Position numbers and translations under genes: made by a program. From an uncultured Latescibacterota bacterium (lineage in GTDB: Bacteria; Latescibacterota; UBA2968): DNA of 64,000 nucleotides. Below, in pieces: positions 1 to 8,990 of the stretch. Numbering within the stretch: the first letter of the stretch is position 1; every line of letters starts with the position of its first letter. The stretch is from the NCBI GenBank assembly GCA_951812755.1, contig OX638329.1, positions 5,419,563-5,483,562 of the forward strand, given 5' to 3'. Under the pieces are notes generated by a model. The model was not told the DNA's origin. It saw only the letters and a list, made by a program, of their open reading frames with translations, and searched no databases.

Positions 1-1008
1 CTTTATCCCGGCGCATTGGGGTATCAACCGATGCGGCAGGTCATGGCCGATCGCTTGTTGCGGCGCGAAGGAATCGCCCCTTCCGTTGAAGAAATCGCAT
101 TGACCAATGGCTCGATGCAGCCCGTGACCTTGATGGCACAGATGTTTATTGATCAACCCGGTGACGGGGTGGTGATGGAAGAATTTTGTTATTCCGGCAC
201 AATTGGAGCGTATAACAAAGAAGGCGCGGAATTGGTGAGCATTCCCGTGGATGAACACGGCATGCGGATGGACGCGCTATCCGACGAATTAAAAAAACGC
301 GCCGCCAAAGGAAAGCTGCCCAAATTCATCTATGTACTGGCGACATTCCAAAATCCCACGGGTGCGATTATGCCCCTCGAACGGCGAAAAGAATTGTTGC
401 AAATTGCCGCGCAATACGAGCTCCCTGTCGTCGAAGATCACTGTTATGCCGATACGGTGTACGAAGACGATTATTACGTACCTTCGCTCTATACCCTACC
501 ATCAGAAGTCCCCGTGGTACATATTGAATCCCTCTCCAAAATTTTGGGGCCGGGTGTGCGCCTGGGGTGCTTTTTTACCAAACAACCTCTCCTGGGCAAA
601 ATTTTGCAAATTCGTCGAGATGGCGGTACGAGTTCTCTCGCCGCAGCCATTGTGTACGAATATTTCCGCGAGCACCTGTGGTCCCATGTCAATCACATCA
701 ATGCAATCGTAAAAGAAAAGCGCGATTTGATGTTTGAAATGCTGGGACAATGTCCCGACGCTTTTGAGTGGTTCAGCCGTCCCAAAGGCGGATTATTTAT
801 CTGGGTCAAATTGCCCGATGCCACCGATGTGATCGAATGCGAACAAATAGCCGAATCCCGCGGGATTGACTACGCCACCGGCAAGGCATTTCACGTACAC
901 CACGACGACGTGCCCTATCTCCGCCTCGCATTTGGCTACGCATCACTCGCACAAATCCGAGAAGGCATACCAAAACTGGCAGAGTGCGTCATGGCGGCAC
1001 AGAAGTGA
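1..1008 (+). CDS. PLP-dependent aminotransferase, class I/II (5' end outside window)
   Basis: The open frame runs in from base 1 (codons read LYPGALGYQPM), so the gene starts upstream of the window and the TTG at 16 is not the start. The product is a fold-type I aminotransferase of the 2-aminoadipate/MocR-like group. Visible marks are the early GYxPMR segment, ATFQNPTG (cofactor and substrate contacts), and SLSKILGPGVRLG, whose lysine (codon 538-540) should form the Schiff base with PLP. A late GLFIWVKLP segment and the C-terminal LRLAFGY, whose Arg would bind the substrate carboxylate, also fit the family. No GntR-type N-terminal domain can be judged because the 5' part is missing. The amino-acid substrate is not predictable. 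Confidence 0.9.
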   Translation, partial: LYPGALGYQPMRQVMADRLLRREGIAPSVEEIALTNGSMQPVTLMAQMFIDQPGDGVVMEEFCYSGTIGAYNKEGAELVSIPVDEHGMRMDALSDELKKRAAKGKLPKFIYVLATFQNPTGAIMPLERRKELLQIAAQYELPVVEDHCYADTVYEDDYYVPSLYTLPSEVPVVHIESLSKILGPGVRLGCFFTKQPLLGKILQIRRDGGTSSLAAAIVYEYFREHLWSHVNHINAIVKEKRDLMFEMLGQCPDAFEWFSRPKGGLFIWVKLPDATDVIECEQIAESRGIDYATGKAFHVHHDDVPYLRLAFGYASLAQIREGIPKLAECVMAAQK

Positions 1009-1059
1009 GGTCACATTTTTTGAACCGCTTATTGGTCTTTCAATAATGTGGACATCGCT

Positions 1060-4000
1060 ATGGTCCCAGATCTTTCCCCCAACTTTCTCTCACTGGACCT
1101 CGAAGTCAGCAAGCGAGATCACCGCATTCGCGCATTCGCCGCGGTGTGTCCAGATGTTGAGCAACCGCTGGTCTTCCACGGCGGTGACCTGGCAGCGGCG
1201 TTGGCGAAGCTCGACGACTTCGCTGATGGCGCGGACTTCCTGCTCGGTCACAACCTGATCAATTTCGATCTACCACACCTGAAAGCCGCGAAGTCCGATC
1301 TACGGATATTGAACCTACCCGCAGTAGATACGTTGTGGCTCAACCCCCTCGCATTTCCCCGCAATCCCTATCACCACCTCGTCAAACACTATCAGGACGG
1401 ACAGCTCAAACGCGGGCGATTGAACGACCCGGAACTCGATGCCCGACTCGCGCTGGAAGTCTTTGGCAGTCAGCAAACCGCCTTACGCGATGCACCGCTT
1501 AGCTTGCTCGCTACGTGGCATTGGTTGACTGGAACAGGACCTGACAGCGCGGGGTTCGACGCCGTTTTCGCCGCTATAAGATACGCGTCCCGTCCATCCC
1601 ACACAGCAGCCAACGCGGCGATCCGAGAGCGAATTGCGGGCATCGCCTGCCAGAATCGCGGTCAGGATATTCTCAAAGATGCCACCCAAAGTGGCTGGTC
1701 ACTGGCTTACGCGCTGGCCTGGCTATCAGTTTCCGGCGGCAATTCCGTGATGCCCCCTTGGGTACGACATCAGTTTCCAGAAGCCAGTAAGCTGGTTCGC
1801 CAACTACGGGATATGCCTTGTGGCGAGTCGGACTGCGACTGGTGCGGGGAGAGACACAATCCACGCAAAGAGCTTAAACGCTGGTTTGGATTTGACGATT
1901 TTCGCCCGGAACCGAAGGACGACCAAGGCCACCCCATGCAGCAGACCATCGTCGAAGCAGCAATGGCTGGGGAGCATGTGCTGGGCATTCTGCCCACCGG
2001 CACTGGCAAATCGCTCTGCTACCAGATCCCGGCCTTATCCCGCTACGACAAGACCGGTGCTCTTACGGTGGTGATTTCGCCTCTGGTCGCGCTCATGGCA
2101 GATCAAGTGGCGGGACTGGAGGCTCATGGAATCGGCTCATGCGTGGCCATCAATGGGTTGCTGTCCATGCCCGAGCGAGCCGACGCGCTGGACCGGGTTC
2201 GACTCGGGGACGTTGGTATCCTCATCATCTCGCCGGAGCAGCTCCGCAATCGTTCCCTGCACAGGGTAATGGATCAACGCGAGATCGGTGCATGGGTGCT
2301 GGACGAGGCCCACTGTCTCTCGAAGTGGGGGCACGACTTTCGGCCCGATTATCGCTACGTAGGACGCTTCATCCGCGAAAAGGCGGGACAGGATCCGATC
2401 CCGCCAGTGTTATGCCTGACCGCGACCGCCAAGCCCGACGTGATGGCGGACATCAAGCAACATTTTCAGGACGAACTCGGTATAAGACTAAAGATTTTCG
2501 ACGGCGGTGCTCATCGCACCAATCTGGAGTTCATAGTGGTGCCGACAACCGGGGGAGAGAAGTTCTCGCACATCCACCAGATTCTAATGGCTGACTTGCC
2601 TCCGGACATGCCCGGAGGTGCCATAGTCTATTGTGCTACGCGCCGTCAGACCGAAGAAGTGGCGGAGTTCCTGCAGGACAAAGAGGTTGCGGCAGACTAT
2701 TTCCACGCAGGACTACCGCCGGAAACAAAAAAAAGCGTGCAGCAACGCTTCATCAACGGCGAGTTGCGCGTGATCGCGGCCACCAATGCCTTCGGCATGG
2801 GCATCGACAAACCGGATGTGCGACTGGTGATCCACGCCGACATACCAGGATCGCTGGAGAACTATTTGCAGGAGGCGGGACGCGCTGGACGAGATCGGCA
2901 GATGGCGCGCTGCGTACTACTCTATGCAACGGACGATGTGGAGAGACAGTTCGGCATGTCGGCGCGTTCGCGGCTCACCCGGCGAGAGATTCACGGCGTT
3001 CTGAGAGCACTGCGTAACCTGGACCGGAAAAAGCGTCTGGACGGCGAGGTCGTGGCCACCGCTGGCGAGATCCTCGGCGAGGACGACGAAAAGGTATTCG
3101 AACGAGACTCAGCCACCGACGATACCCGCGTGCGAACCGCAGTCTCCTGGCTTGAGGAGGCGGTACTGTTGACCCGAGATGAGAATCGGGTGCAGGTGTT
3201 TCCCTCGTCTCTCCGGGTGGATTCGGTAGAGGAAGCACGCAGGCGGTTGGCGAAAGCGTCCATGACCAACGACCACCGAAGACGGCTGCTCAGAATTGCC
3301 GAGACACTGATTGATGCCGACCCCGACGAGGGCATCTCCACCGACGAACTGATGGGCGTATCCGGTCTAAGTGCCGAAGGCGTACGCAGTGCTCTATACG
3401 ACCTGGAGCGGCTGGGCATCGCCAGCAACGATACGGCACTGACCGCCTTTGTCCACGCGGGAGTAGTACGTAACTCGCTCAAGCGCTTTGATGAGGCGGC
3501 AGAGTTGGAGACCGCCCTGATCGCGCAGATGCGCGAGGCGGCACCGGATATGGGCAAAGAAGACACCTCAATCCTGCATTTGCGCGTCGCCGCACAAACC
3601 CTGCGGGATGAGGGAGTGGACGATCCCCTGCCAGAACGGCTATGGCGCATTCTCCGCAGCATCGCCGGTGACGGGCGCGGCGAAGGAGGCGATCCCGGTA
3701 GCCTTGGGGTACGACGACGAGATGCTGAGACAGTGCAGGTGACATTGCGACGTGAGTGGTCGGATTTGGAGGAACTCGCGGCGCGGCGGCGCGAGGGGGC
3801 AAAATGCCTGCTGGATCACTTGCTCGCCTGCCTACCGCCCGGAAGCCGGGGCACGGATCTACTGGCTGAGACCACCCTTGGCAAACTATTGGAAGCGATC
3901 ACATCCGACCTGTTTCTAAAGAGTAGAAATCCCGAGAGATTGCTGCATCACGCCCTGCTATGGCTGCACGATCAAGAGGTCATTCGTCTCAACAAGGGCC

Positions 4001-6225
4001 TGGCGGTATTCCGTCCAGCCATGACCATCCGTCTGGAGGAGGAGAGGCGCGGCTTTGCCAATGCCGACTTTGCACCGCTCGATTTCCACTACAAGGGGCA
4101 GGTGCTACAAATCCATGTGATGGTGGAATTCGCGCAGCGGGGCCTCAACAACATGGCCGATGCTCTGCGTTTAGCCATTGACTACTTCAGCCTGAAGCAC
4201 GAGGATTTCCTTCGCCTTTGGCTACCAGATCGGGACAAGGAGATTGCGCGGGAGACCACGCCCGAATCGTGGCGAGCCATCGTCGAAAGCCTGAAGAATC
4301 CCATTCAGCAACGCATCGTCGCGGATGATCGGGAGCAGACAAATGTGCTGGTGCTCGCCGGTCCCGGTTCCGGCAAGACGCGAGTGCTGGTGCATCGCAT
4401 CGCCTACCTCATACGCGCAAGGCGAGAGAATCCCCGCGGCATTCTGGCGCTGGCCTATAATCGGCACGCAGCGGTCGAGATCCGGCGACGCCTCATAGAT
4501 TTGATCGGCGACGACGCCCGCGGGGTAACCGTACTCACTTGTCACGCGCTGGCCATGCGACTGGTAGGTGTCAGCTTTCAAGAGCGAGAACGCCGGCTAC
4601 TCGACGACGATGCATTCCGCGAGGTGTTGCGCCAGGCAACGGCACTGCTGCGCGGCGAGGGACTGGAGCCGGAGGAAGCGGACGATCAGCGGGAACGGCT
4701 TCTCGCGGGTTTCCGTTGGATCCTGGTAGATGAATACCAAGACATTGGCGCGGATCAGTACGAGTTGATATCAGCACTTGCTGGACGGACCCTACAAGAT
4801 GAAGATCGCAAGCTCACCCTCTTTGCGGTAGGAGACGACGATCAGAACATCTACGCCTTCAACGGTGCTTCGGTAGAGTTCATCCGTCGTTTCGAAGCAG
4901 ATTACGGGCCAAAGCCCACCTACCTGATCGATAATTATCGTTCCACCGGCCACATCATCACAGCGGCCAATGCGTTGATTAATCCAGCGCGACAACGGAT
5001 GAAGACCGGACATCCTATCCACATTGACCGGGCGCGTGCGAAGAATCCGCCCGGTGGCGACTGGGATACGCTGGACCCGATCTCTTGCGGGCGAGTCCAG
5101 GTTCTGTCCGCCTTGCGCGATCCGATCTCGCAAGCGCAGGTCGCCATGACAGAGTTACAGCGCCTCGCCGGACTCTCGCCGAATTGGGATTGGTCCACCT
5201 GTGCGGTGATCGCACGCGAATGGAAATATCTGGATCCGGTACGTGCGTTCTGCGAAGTCCACCGCATCCCGGTGCAGATGGGGAACGAAGAAATCCCAAG
5301 CTTTTGGCACCTGCGGGAGACCCGGGAATTTGTTGAATGGCTGCGCGGGCGAGATACCCGTCTGGTAGAAGGTGCGGATTTGGCTGATTGGGTGGATGCA
5401 CATCCCCCGGGACCCTGGATTGAGCTCCTGCGCCAAGCCCTGGATGAGCACGCTCTGGAAACTGGCGGCGCGGAAGTGCCAGTGGACCACTTCATCGAGT
5501 GGTTGGCCGAGTGGGGACGAGATATACGCCGCCGCCAACGCGGGCTCTTGCTGTTGACCGCACACCGCGCCAAGGGATTGGAATTTGATCATATAGTAGT
5601 ACTCGACGGAGGTTGGGACAAAATAAATAGGGGCGAAGACCCGGACGCACCGCGCAGGCTCTACTACGTAGCCATGACGCGCGCTCGACAGACTCTCGCG
5701 CTCGTGCGTTTTCAAGGATCGCGATCAGCAGGAGGTACACGACCGGATTTCGTAATGGAATCTGAACCCCCGATGTATGGACGCTTGCACTCGCTGCCAT
5801 ACACCTTTCCGAACAACGGCTCGGTTCTACACCGCACATCCGGCGACTTGCAGTCGGGAACCCTGGAACTCGCACGTCAATATCGGCGGCCCAGTCTACG
5901 CGAAGTCAATCTGGGATTCGCAGGGCGTCACTATACTCGCCATCCTGTACATCGTGCGATAGCCTCCCTGTCGCCGGGCGATCCGATAGAGGCGCGGATT
6001 GCCAAAACTGGATCCTGGGAATTGCTGGATCAGTCAGGGATGGTGGTGGGACGTCTTGCTCAGGCGTTTGAACCTCCACCGGGAATGCGGTGCAAGTCTG
6101 CCACAGTCTTCGCCATCGTGGATTGGAGCCGCGAAGCATCGGAGCCGCAGTACCGCGACCAAGCGAAATGCGATGCCTGGGAGGTTGTGGTGCCGGAGTT
6201 GGTGTTCGAGCCGGAGCGCGAGTAG
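1060..6225 (+). CDS. Exonuclease-RecQ-UvrD fusion helicase
   Basis: A giant DNA-processing protein of 1721 aa from ATG 1060; GTG 1048 is an alternative in-frame start and neither has a clear ribosome site. Residues about 8-140 look like a DEDD 3'-5' exonuclease (DLE at 13-15, GHNLINFDLPHL, NDPELDA). A Cys/His cluster follows (C254, C259, C262, H266). A RecQ helicase core begins at FGFDDFRP, with Walker A LPTGTGKS (314-318), DEAH (415-418) and QEAGRAGRD. After winged-helix-like segments comes a complete UvrD-type helicase: AGPGSGKT (1100-1107), DEYQD (1224-1228), VGDDDQNIYAFNGAS, TAHRAKGLEFD and AMTRAR (1539 on). The usual RecQ zinc-binding RQC cysteines are not seen. GC-rich codon use differs from both neighbours, suggesting transfer. 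Probable role is repair or mobile-DNA defence; this is inferred. Confidence 0.93.
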   Translation: MVPDLSPNFLSLDLEVSKRDHRIRAFAAVCPDVEQPLVFHGGDLAAALAKLDDFADGADFLLGHNLINFDLPHLKAAKSDLRILNLPAVDTLWLNPLAFPRNPYHHLVKHYQDGQLKRGRLNDPELDARLALEVFGSQQTALRDAPLSLLATWHWLTGTGPDSAGFDAVFAAIRYASRPSHTAANAAIRERIAGIACQNRGQDILKDATQSGWSLAYALAWLSVSGGNSVMPPWVRHQFPEASKLVRQLRDMPCGESDCDWCGERHNPRKELKRWFGFDDFRPEPKDDQGHPMQQTIVEAAMAGEHVLGILPTGTGKSLCYQIPALSRYDKTGALTVVISPLVALMADQVAGLEAHGIGSCVAINGLLSMPERADALDRVRLGDVGILIISPEQLRNRSLHRVMDQREIGAWVLDEAHCLSKWGHDFRPDYRYVGRFIREKAGQDPIPPVLCLTATAKPDVMADIKQHFQDELGIRLKIFDGGAHRTNLEFIVVPTTGGEKFSHIHQILMADLPPDMPGGAIVYCATRRQTEEVAEFLQDKEVAADYFHAGLPPETKKSVQQRFINGELRVIAATNAFGMGIDKPDVRLVIHADIPGSLENYLQEAGRAGRDRQMARCVLLYATDDVERQFGMSARSRLTRREIHGVLRALRNLDRKKRLDGEVVATAGEILGEDDEKVFERDSATDDTRVRTAVSWLEEAVLLTRDENRVQVFPSSLRVDSVEEARRRLAKASMTNDHRRRLLRIAETLIDADPDEGISTDELMGVSGLSAEGVRSALYDLERLGIASNDTALTAFVHAGVVRNSLKRFDEAAELETALIAQMREAAPDMGKEDTSILHLRVAAQTLRDEGVDDPLPERLWRILRSIAGDGRGEGGDPGSLGVRRRDAETVQVTLRREWSDLEELAARRREGAKCLLDHLLACLPPGSRGTDLLAETTLGKLLEAITSDLFLKSRNPERLLHHALLWLHDQEVIRLNKGLAVFRPAMTIRLEEERRGFANADFAPLDFHYKGQVLQIHVMVEFAQRGLNNMADALRLAIDYFSLKHEDFLRLWLPDRDKEIARETTPESWRAIVESLKNPIQQRIVADDREQTNVLVLAGPGSGKTRVLVHRIAYLIRARRENPRGILALAYNRHAAVEIRRRLIDLIGDDARGVTVLTCHALAMRLVGVSFQERERRLLDDDAFREVLRQATALLRGEGLEPEEADDQRERLLAGFRWILVDEYQDIGADQYELISALAGRTLQDEDRKLTLFAVGDDDQNIYAFNGASVEFIRRFEADYGPKPTYLIDNYRSTGHIITAANALINPARQRMKTGHPIHIDRARAKNPPGGDWDTLDPISCGRVQVLSALRDPISQAQVAMTELQRLAGLSPNWDWSTCAVIAREWKYLDPVRAFCEVHRIPVQMGNEEIPSFWHLRETREFVEWLRGRDTRLVEGADLADWVDAHPPGPWIELLRQALDEHALETGGAEVPVDHFIEWLAEWGRDIRRRQRGLLLLTAHRAKGLEFDHIVVLDGGWDKINRGEDPDAPRRLYYVAMTRARQTLALVRFQGSRSAGGTRPDFVMESEPPMYGRLHSLPYTFPNNGSVLHRTSGDLQSGTLELARQYRRPSLREVNLGFAGRHYTRHPVHRAIASLSPGDPIEARIAKTGSWELLDQSGMVVGRLAQAFEPPPGMRCKSATVFAIVDWSREASEPQYRDQAKCDAWEVVVPELVFEPERE

Positions 6226-6324
6226 CACATCAAAATCTGTTTACCCAGAATTTTCCTTGATGATTTGGCGTCTTAATGGTACACTTTATACGCGATGTGT
6301 GACTTCAAATTGGAGGTAAAGAAG

Positions 6325-6657
6325 ATGGCCAGCATGACAATACGTAATCTTAGCGACGACATTAAGCAGCGTCTGCGCATCCAGGCGGCTGAGCATGGCC
6401 ACTCAATGGAAGAGGAAGCGCGGATAATTTTGCGTGCTGCGCTTATTGAGCACACGCCTCCCATCAATTTAGCACGCGCTATACACGATCGATGCGCGCC
6501 CCTGGGCGGTGTGGAACTGGATATACCGCCGCGCAAGCCGATGCGCGCCCAACATGCGCCCACGCTTGAACAGGTGCAAAAAATCACAAAAAAAGTTAAA
6601 CTCAATGTCACACAATCCATATTGGAAGACGGCTTTCAGACACATGCAATAAAATAA
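6325..6657 (+). CDS. FitA-like ribbon-helix-helix antitoxin, no toxin partner
   Basis: 110 aa from ATG 6325, which has a good ribosome site (GGAGG at about 6312) 8 bases upstream; an earlier in-frame codon at 6295 has none. The N-terminus MASMTIRNLSDDIKQRL and the following GHSMEEEARIIL are the FitA/StbC ribbon-helix-helix DNA-binding signature. APLGGVELDIPPRKPMR matches the FitA tail that normally leads into a PIN-domain FitB/VapC toxin. Here the protein continues with about 45 unrelated lysine-rich residues and the next gene, 15 bases on, is an Mrp ATPase. The protein is therefore longer than usual and an orphan; it may be a relic or act as a stand-alone regulator. Confidence 0.85.
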   Translation: MASMTIRNLSDDIKQRLRIQAAEHGHSMEEEARIILRAALIEHTPPINLARAIHDRCAPLGGVELDIPPRKPMRAQHAPTLEQVQKITKKVKLNVTQSILEDGFQTHAIK

Positions 6658-6672
6658 AAACAGGAGATCCAA

Positions 6673-7464
6673 GTGAGCGCACCACCAATTCCAGAGCGTC
6701 CACCCATCCCGGGTGTCAAACACATAGTCGCAATCGCCAGTGGCAAAGGCGGCGTGGGCAAAACGACGACCGCGTCGAATCTGGCTGTGGCAATGGCACA
6801 GTCGGGACACGCGGTGGGATTGATGGATGCGGATATTTACGGTCCCAATGTACCGATCATGATGGGCAGCAAAGCGCAGCCACAAATGACACCGGAACAA
6901 AAAATTGAACCACTTGATTGCTACGGTGTAAAATTTGTATCTTTGGGACTGATCGCCGGCGATGGTGTCCCTATAATCTGGCGCGGGCCGATGTTGGCAA
7001 AAATGGTAACCCAATTTGTGCGCGACGTAGCCTGGGCACCGCTCGACTGTCTGGTCATCGACCTGCCCCCAGGCACCGGCGATGTGCAACTGACCCTGAC
7101 CCAATCGACCCCTTTGGATGGCGCTGTCATCGTAACGACACCCCCTCTGGTCGCCCTGGAAGATGTGCGGCGCGGCGTCGAAATGTTTCATACCGTTGAA
7201 GTACCCGTACTGGGTGTAATCGAAAACATGAGCACTTATATATGTAGCAAGTGCGGCACAGAAACGCCGATCTTTGGTCAGGGGGGGGGCGAGCGCACGG
7301 CAAAAGCCTATCACGTCCCGTTTTTGGGCGCGATTCCCCTGCATCTACAGGTACAAATAGGAAGTGATACGGGAGAGCCGATTGTGTCCTCTGATCCCGA
7401 CTCGCCTCTAACAAAAATATACCACGACATCGCCGATAGCATCTGGCGATCTCTGGAAATGTAA
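6673..7464 (+). CDS. apbC: Mrp/ApbC/NBP35-family P-loop ATPase (Fe-S cluster carrier)
   Basis: 263 aa, GTG start with ribosome site CAGGAGA at 6661-6667. The deviant Walker A GKGGVGKTT near residue 21, MDADIYGPNVP and the C-terminal CSKCG pair (CxxC, which bridges a [4Fe-4S] cluster in the dimer) identify the Mrp/ApbC family, which loads Fe-S clusters onto apo-proteins in the cytoplasm. The N-terminal MIP18/DUF59 domain found in many Mrp proteins is absent, so this is the short form. A run of eight G at about 7282 lies inside the gene with the frame intact. It sits 15 bases after the orphan antitoxin and is followed by a terminator, so the two may be co-transcribed. Confidence 0.93.
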   Translation: MSAPPIPERPPIPGVKHIVAIASGKGGVGKTTTASNLAVAMAQSGHAVGLMDADIYGPNVPIMMGSKAQPQMTPEQKIEPLDCYGVKFVSLGLIAGDGVPIIWRGPMLAKMVTQFVRDVAWAPLDCLVIDLPPGTGDVQLTLTQSTPLDGAVIVTTPPLVALEDVRRGVEMFHTVEVPVLGVIENMSTYICSKCGTETPIFGQGGGERTAKAYHVPFLGAIPLHLQVQIGSDTGEPIVSSDPDSPLTKIYHDIADSIWRSLEM

Positions 7465-7490
7465 AAACTGCATCCACAATCGCGTATCAC

Positions 7491-7521
7491 AAAAAGGTGG
7501 TCGTTATGCGAGCGCCTTTTT
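7491..7521 (+). terminator. Probable rho-independent terminator after apbC
   Basis: AAAAAGG pairs with CCTTTTT around a loop of about 17 bases that can pair a little further (one G-T and one G-C pair), ending in a run of seven T. It lies 26 bases after the apbC stop. The stem is short, so confidence is moderate. Confidence 0.5.
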
Positions 7522-7532
7522 TTATTTCTTCC

Positions 7533-7561
7533 TTGTAAACTATACACCCGTTCAGTATATT
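7533..7561 (+). promoter_or_regulatory. Candidate sigma-70 promoter of the RND export operon
   Basis: TTGTAA (7533-7538) and TATATT (7556-7561) are separated by exactly 17 bases, about 85 bases before the adaptor gene. A short inverted repeat, CCAGT..ACTGG, follows at about 7579. Consensus match is 4/6 and 5/6; assigned from sequence only. Confidence 0.45.
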
Positions 7562-7646
7562 TAATGTTAATTTCCGAAACCAGTCTTCCCACTGGTGCGT
7601 CAAAGGTCTTGTAGATTTCAGGCATATTCCAACCTGTGAGGAATAA

Positions 7647-8897
7647 ATGATGTTGCAGCGTATATCAGTTATACTTGGAATTCTAATTGTTCTTGGGGCG
7701 TTTTCGGGGTGCAGTGAGGAAGCTACTGCTGACAAGGCATCTTCTGATAGCACCGCAAAGACCCGTTCTGCCAAGGCTGATTCAACCAAAGCTGATTCTG
7801 CCAAAGTTGCCGCAAAGCAGAAGCGAAACAAACAACAGAATCCAAAGGTCAGAACCCCACCAAATCCCAGGCGTAAAAATCAAAAACCGAGAGTCGCCGA
7901 AGGAGTCCCCGTAAAAGTATCTGTCGTGGGAACGGGCAAAATCTCCCAGCATGTACTCTACAGTGCCACAGTAGAAGCTGAAGAGACCATCGATATTTAT
8001 GCGCGAGGCTCCGGATTGGTGCGGCGCGTACTGGTCGAAGAAGGGGAGAATGTTCGCACGGGCCAGATAATGATTGAGCTGGTTGACGACGAATTAAAGC
8101 TCAATGAAGCCGAGGCAAAATTGGCGTATCAAAAACTGGAAAACCAGCTCAAGCGAAAAGAGGAGCTATTTAATCGACAACTTTTGGCCAAAGAAGAATA
8201 CGAAGACCTCAAGATCAATGTTGAACAGAGCAAAATTCGGTGGGAACGCGCCCGGCTATCCCTTGATTATGCGCGCGTGCGTGCGCCGGTGAGCGGGGTC
8301 ATTTCAAAGCGCTCGGTCAAGCTGGGTGACCGCATTGGTGCCAGTACAAAGCTCTACGAAATGGTCAACTTGAGTCGCTTAATCGCCTATGTACACGTAC
8401 CGGGGCAGGGCATGCACAATTTGGCGCTTGGACAGCCCGCACTCGTGACAACAGATTTTTTGCCCGGCACACAATTTCAAGGAAAGATATTGCGTATCAG
8501 TCCTGTAGTCGATCCCGGATCGGGCACATTTAAAGTAACTCTGGAACTGAAATCAAAGAATCGGCTGCTGCGGCCCGGCATGTTTGTCAATGCACACATC
8601 GTCACAGCGACCCACCCCAGGGCCGTGCTCGTACCCAAAAGGGCTGTGGTGTACGACGATGGCATGCCACACGTATTCGTCGTGTCGGACAGCACGGTCA
8701 ACAAAGTGCGCTTTGAAATGGGCTTTGACGACACCGAATTTGTCGAAGTAGTCGCGGGTGTAAAAAAAGGCGACCAGATTGTAGTAGTGGGACAAAATGG
8801 TTTGAAGGATAAAGCCAAAGTACGGATTATCGAAGGTGAAGGATTACGCATTCCCGCAAAGCCAGATTCAACTGGGGAACAAGCAGAAAAGACATGA
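7647..8897 (+). CDS. RND efflux periplasmic adaptor lipoprotein (HlyD/MFP family)
   Basis: 416 aa, ribosome site GAGGA just before ATG 7647. An N-terminal hydrophobic stretch ends in lipobox FSGC, so the mature protein should be a lipoprotein. A low-complexity Lys/Ser/Ala linker (about residues 27-85) precedes the adaptor body. The body has a biotinyl-lipoyl half (ARGSGLVRRVLVEEGENV), a coiled-coil hairpin (ELKLNEAEAKLAYQKLE... to RWERARLSLDYARV), the second lipoyl half (APVSGVISKR) and the beta-barrel and membrane-proximal domains. It links the permease encoded next to the TolC channel. First gene of a tripartite operon; 93 bases separate it from the permease start. Confidence 0.93.
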   Translation: MMLQRISVILGILIVLGAFSGCSEEATADKASSDSTAKTRSAKADSTKADSAKVAAKQKRNKQQNPKVRTPPNPRRKNQKPRVAEGVPVKVSVVGTGKISQHVLYSATVEAEETIDIYARGSGLVRRVLVEEGENVRTGQIMIELVDDELKLNEAEAKLAYQKLENQLKRKEELFNRQLLAKEEYEDLKINVEQSKIRWERARLSLDYARVRAPVSGVISKRSVKLGDRIGASTKLYEMVNLSRLIAYVHVPGQGMHNLALGQPALVTTDFLPGTQFQGKILRISPVVDPGSGTFKVTLELKSKNRLLRPGMFVNAHIVTATHPRAVLVPKRAVVYDDGMPHVFVVSDSTVNKVRFEMGFDDTEFVEVVAGVKKGDQIVVVGQNGLKDKAKVRIIEGEGLRIPAKPDSTGEQAEKT

Positions 8898-8990
8898 TGA
8901 GGTATCTTTCGTTCTTGTCGTTGTGTGAAAATAGCGAATCGCAGACCTTAATATGTGGGCGGTTCGCTGATTTTTTGTGCGGAGCGATAC

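Noticed and set aside
6325-7464. FitA antitoxin and Mrp ATPase as a toxin-antitoxin pair
   Set aside because: Mrp/ApbC is a conserved Fe-S carrier with intact P-loop and CxxC; nothing suggests toxicity.
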